From contig JANYBU010000352.1 of the NCBI GenBank assembly GCA_025360665.1, positions 1 through 22,792 of the forward strand: a stretch of 22,792 nucleotides of DNA, in the 5' to 3' direction. The notes under the pieces are model-generated. The model did no database searches and was not told the origin of the DNA. It saw nothing but the letters and a program-made list of their open reading frames with translations. Below, one piece after another: positions 20,365 to 22,792 of this stretch (position 1 is its first letter; each line of letters starts with the position of its first letter). The stretch comes from Nitrospira sp. (GTDB lineage: Bacteria > Nitrospirota > Nitrospiria > Nitrospirales > Nitrospiraceae). The position numbers and the translations under genes were made by a program.

Positions 20365-21615
20365 ATGGCCAAGAAACCAGACGGATCCACGAAATTGACT
20401 GGGCTTCGCCTGCAGGCGGAAGAGGCACTGCGCGCCACGAACCGTGACGTGGCGGCCATGCCGGTCCAGGACGTGCAACGGCTGGTGTATGAGCTGCAGG
20501 TCCATCAGGTCGAGCTGGAGATGCAGAACGACGAGCTGCGCAGGACTCAGGCGGAGCTCGAAGCGGCGCGCAACCGCTATGTGGGCCTCTACGATTCTGC
20601 GCCCACCGGCTATCTCACCGTGAATCCCAAAGGGATGATCCTGGAGGCGAATCTGCCGGCTTGCACGTTACTGGGCATGAACCGGAAATTCCTGATTGGG
20701 AAACCAGTCATCCGATATGTGGCGGCGAAGGATCAGGCCACGGTGCTTTGCCGCATCCGCGAGCTGTTCAACACAGGAACCAGGCAAACCTGCGAAGTGG
20801 ATCTCTCACGACAGGACGGCGTCGTGGTCCAACTCGAATCGGTAGCTATTCATGATGAGGCGGGACTTACCCATATGCTCACCTCCCTGCTGGACATCAC
20901 GGAGCGCACCCGCGCCTCGGCGGCGCTTCAGAAGTGGCGGCAGGGGCTTGAGCGACAACGGCATCTGGAGGCGCGTGAACAGATCGGCCACGATCTCCAT
21001 GACGGGATTCTCCAGTCCCTCTACGCCATCGGCCTGAGCCTTGAAGCAGGCAAGCTGGATCTCTCGGAGGCACCGGACAAGGCCGAGGCTCTTCTGACCC
21101 GGAGCATCGGTGAGCTGAACTCCGTGATGCGAGAGGTGCGAACCTTCATTGAGGCACTTGAGTCAGGGGCGGTGCCGAACACCGCTCTGCCGGCTCTTGA
21201 TCTGCCGACGTCGCTTCGCGCCATGGCCGGAACTCTGGCCCGGCTCCATGCTCGGCAGGTTCGTGTGTCCGTCGACGATGCCGTTGCGGTCGGACTGTCG
21301 CAGGCGCAGAGTCTGGAGCTACTCAAACTAGCCAAGGAGGCGCTGAGTAACAGTCTCCGTCATGCCAAGGCGACACTGGTTCAGGTCTCGCTTCGTCGAT
21401 TGACCGACACGATCCGTCTCACCGTGCAGGACAACGGGACGGGCCTTCGCCGGAAAGGCGCGACGGGAGGCGGCCAGGGGTTGATCAGCATGGCGGTGCG
21501 CGCCCACAGACTCGGCGGGACATTGGCGGTGCAGTCGAGGCCTGCACAAGGCACCCGGGTGGTGCTTGACCTTCCAAAGAAAAACTGCATGGAAGACGCG
21601 AAACTCTTAACCTGA
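20365..21615 (+). CDS. PAS-domain histidine kinase of the NarL-partner (HisKA_3) type
   Basis: This is a cytoplasmic sensor kinase of 416 residues. An N-terminal coiled coil (VQRLVYELQVHQVELEMQND) leads into a PAS domain at about 75-190 (LYDSAPTGYLTVNPKGMILE, ending LLDITERTRA). The HisKA_3 dimerisation domain has IGHDLHDGILQSLYAIGLSL, with phospho-acceptor His212. The ATPase domain shows LAKEALSNSLRHAKA (N box), DNGTG (G1) and GQGLISM (G2). There are no membrane segments, so the signal is internal. ATG 20365 follows AGAAGGG. Partners of this kinase class are LuxR/NarL-type regulators; none is adjacent within the window. The first 110 bases are nearly identical to the start of the next gene, indicating duplication. 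Confidence 0.93.
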   Translation: MAKKPDGSTKLTGLRLQAEEALRATNRDVAAMPVQDVQRLVYELQVHQVELEMQNDELRRTQAELEAARNRYVGLYDSAPTGYLTVNPKGMILEANLPACTLLGMNRKFLIGKPVIRYVAAKDQATVLCRIRELFNTGTRQTCEVDLSRQDGVVVQLESVAIHDEAGLTHMLTSLLDITERTRASAALQKWRQGLERQRHLEAREQIGHDLHDGILQSLYAIGLSLEAGKLDLSEAPDKAEALLTRSIGELNSVMREVRTFIEALESGAVPNTALPALDLPTSLRAMAGTLARLHARQVRVSVDDAVAVGLSQAQSLELLKLAKEALSNSLRHAKATLVQVSLRRLTDTIRLTVQDNGTGLRRKGATGGGQGLISMAVRAHRLGGTLAVQSRPAQGTRVVLDLPKKNCMEDAKLLT

Positions 21616-21645
21616 GCCTCACCCTCTCTTGAGAAGGGCGCTGTG

Positions 21646-22792
21646 ATGGCCAAGAAACCAGACGGATCCACGAAATTGACCGGGCTTCGCCGGCAGGTGG
21701 AAGAGGCACTGCGCGCCACGAACCGTGACGTGGCGGCCATGCCGGTCAAGGATGTGCAACAGCTCGTGCACGAGCTGCAGGTCCATCAGATCGAGTTGGA
21801 GATGCAGAACGACGAGCTCCGTCGGACCCAGCTGGAGCTCGAAGCGGCTCGTGACCGCTATGTGGATCTCTACGATTTTTCCCCGGCCGGCCATCTTACG
21901 CTGGATACCCACGGCAAGATGGTGGAGGCCAATCTGAGGGCCGGGACATTGCTCGGCATCAATCGGAGAGAGCTGATCGGACAACCACTCGCGCGCTTCA
22001 TTGCAGCAGAGGATGAGAGTACGTTTCACCGGCATTGTCAGGATGTCTTGAAGACAGGCACGCGACAATCCTGTGAGGTGCATCTCCGGAAAAATGCCGG
22101 CGCCTCTTCTTGGGTCTACCTCGAGAGCCTCGCGGTTCACGATGAGCCGGGGCACATCACCCGTTGGCGGACGTCGCTTCTGGACATCAGCGATCGCAAA
22201 CGGGCCGAGCAGGAGCTGGCGGCCCATCAGGCGCAGCTTGAGGCGATTATCGCATCGGCGATGGATGCCATCATCACCGTGGATGAGGGGGAGCGCGTGG
22301 TGGTCTTCAACCGAGCTGCAGAGTCCATGTTTCTCTGCCAAGGCGCCGACGCGATCGGACAACCATTCGACCGGTTCATCCCTAAACGGTTCAGACAGGC
22401 GCACCACGGTCATATGAGCGACTTCGCCCTGACACAAGCGACTTCCCGTTCGATGGTACAGCCCGGCGGGTTGTTCGGCCTGCGGGCCAATGGAGAGGAA
22501 TTTCCCGTCGAGGCCTCCATCTCTCAAGTCTGGGTCGACGACAAGAACCTATTGACTGTAATTCTGCGCGATGTCACCGAACGGAAGCGGGCGGAGCAAG
22601 AGCAACACCGGCTCATCGAGGACCTGACCCAGTCGCAACAACACTTTCAAGCCCTCTTCAACTGGACTCCCTCCGCTGTCGGGATCAGTACACTGGCGGA
22701 AGGCCGGTTTTGTGATGTGAATGAGGGGTTTAGCCGGCTGACCGGGTACGCGCGAGAGGAAGTGATTGGTCGTACGACCTTAGAATTGGGGC
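21646..22792 (+). CDS. Multi-PAS sensor protein, N-terminal part (cut by window end)
   Basis: This is the beginning of a large sensory protein, 382 residues visible with the frame open at the window edge. The N-terminus (MAKKPDGSTKLTGLRRQVEE, coiled coil to about 65) copies that of the kinase at 20365. Three PAS domains follow: residues ~80-190 (LYDFSPAGHLTLDTHGKMVE to LLDISDRKRA), ~200-325 (IIASAMDAIITVDEGERVVV, FNRAAESMFL, LRDVTERKRAEQ), and a third beginning at about 340 (LFNWTPSAVGISTLAEGRFC, DVNEGFSRLTGYAREEVIG). A kinase or GGDEF output domain probably lies outside the window. The ATG follows the same GAGAAGGGCGCTGTG leader as the preceding gene, 30 bases after its stop, so the two may be co-transcribed. 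Confidence 0.9.
   Translation, partial: MAKKPDGSTKLTGLRRQVEEALRATNRDVAAMPVKDVQQLVHELQVHQIELEMQNDELRRTQLELEAARDRYVDLYDFSPAGHLTLDTHGKMVEANLRAGTLLGINRRELIGQPLARFIAAEDESTFHRHCQDVLKTGTRQSCEVHLRKNAGASSWVYLESLAVHDEPGHITRWRTSLLDISDRKRAEQELAAHQAQLEAIIASAMDAIITVDEGERVVVFNRAAESMFLCQGADAIGQPFDRFIPKRFRQAHHGHMSDFALTQATSRSMVQPGGLFGLRANGEEFPVEASISQVWVDDKNLLTVILRDVTERKRAEQEQHRLIEDLTQSQQHFQALFNWTPSAVGISTLAEGRFCDVNEGFSRLTGYAREEVIGRTTLELG

Noticed and set aside
21619..22527. 302-residue open frame antisense to the second PAS sensor
   Set aside because: It runs opposite an unmistakable PAS coding frame, and a similar antisense translation appears over the first sensor gene because the DNA is duplicated.

Overview
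The window looks like an accessory, sensory-gene-rich stretch of a Nitrospira-type chromosome (phylum Nitrospirota). This assignment is an inference. It rests on moderately high GC content, many GTG/TTG starts, stand-alone CheB-CheR-PAS and PAS-kinase genes, small Cys-rich proteins and a DUF2934 protein, and above all on intergenic spacers packed with degenerate repeats (GGTYTATCTGGT-type hairpins and other dispersed modules). No rRNA, tRNA or CRISPR array was found.

Layout. (1) 1-3100: a decayed island. It holds an IS3-family transposase remnant inside an 84-bp inverted repeat, the C-terminal stump of an unknown gene, an intact type I methyltransferase subunit (hsdM) without hsdS or hsdR, a fic gene broken by two frameshifts and one stop, and a small antisense gene. 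(2) 3100-9400: single genes separated by repeat-rich spacers. These are an SRAP/YedK-type DNA-crosslink protein, a small gene overlapping a PilZ gene, an HDOD protein (minus), a CYTH-CHAD protein, a small XRE regulator, and a second PilZ protein (minus) with half of a receiver domain upstream. (3) 9400-12900: a response regulator with a C-terminal Cys/His motif, a truncated FAD oxidoreductase, a YheT-like hydrolase, and a 246-bp internally deleted IS3-type element whose end supplies the hydrolase stop codon. (4) 12970-17015: a minus-strand block with a PlsC-like acyltransferase, a DUF2934 protein, a mannose-1-phosphate guanylyltransferase-like enzyme, two translationally coupled Cys-rich small proteins, a small PAS-like protein and a small winged-helix-like protein. 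(5) 17235-22792: a plus-strand signalling block with CheB-CheR-PAS (split by one frameshift), a PAS/HisKA_3 kinase, and a second PAS-rich sensor with a near-identical N-terminus that runs off the window.

The most interesting signal is a pair of 72-bp regulatory modules (16011-16082 and 17041-17112). Each has CGCTAGTAA, a palindrome RACTRGGGGnYYCCCYAGTT and a TTATA box in identical spacing on the minus strand. One lies upstream of the Cys-rich gene pair and the other upstream of the winged-helix-like gene, facing the CheB-CheR gene. This suggests a shared activator controlling a small-protein signalling regulon next to the chemosensory and kinase genes. The Cys/His motif of the first Cys-rich protein also resembles the C-terminal motif of the response regulator at 10240-10881, which ties the two signalling parts together.
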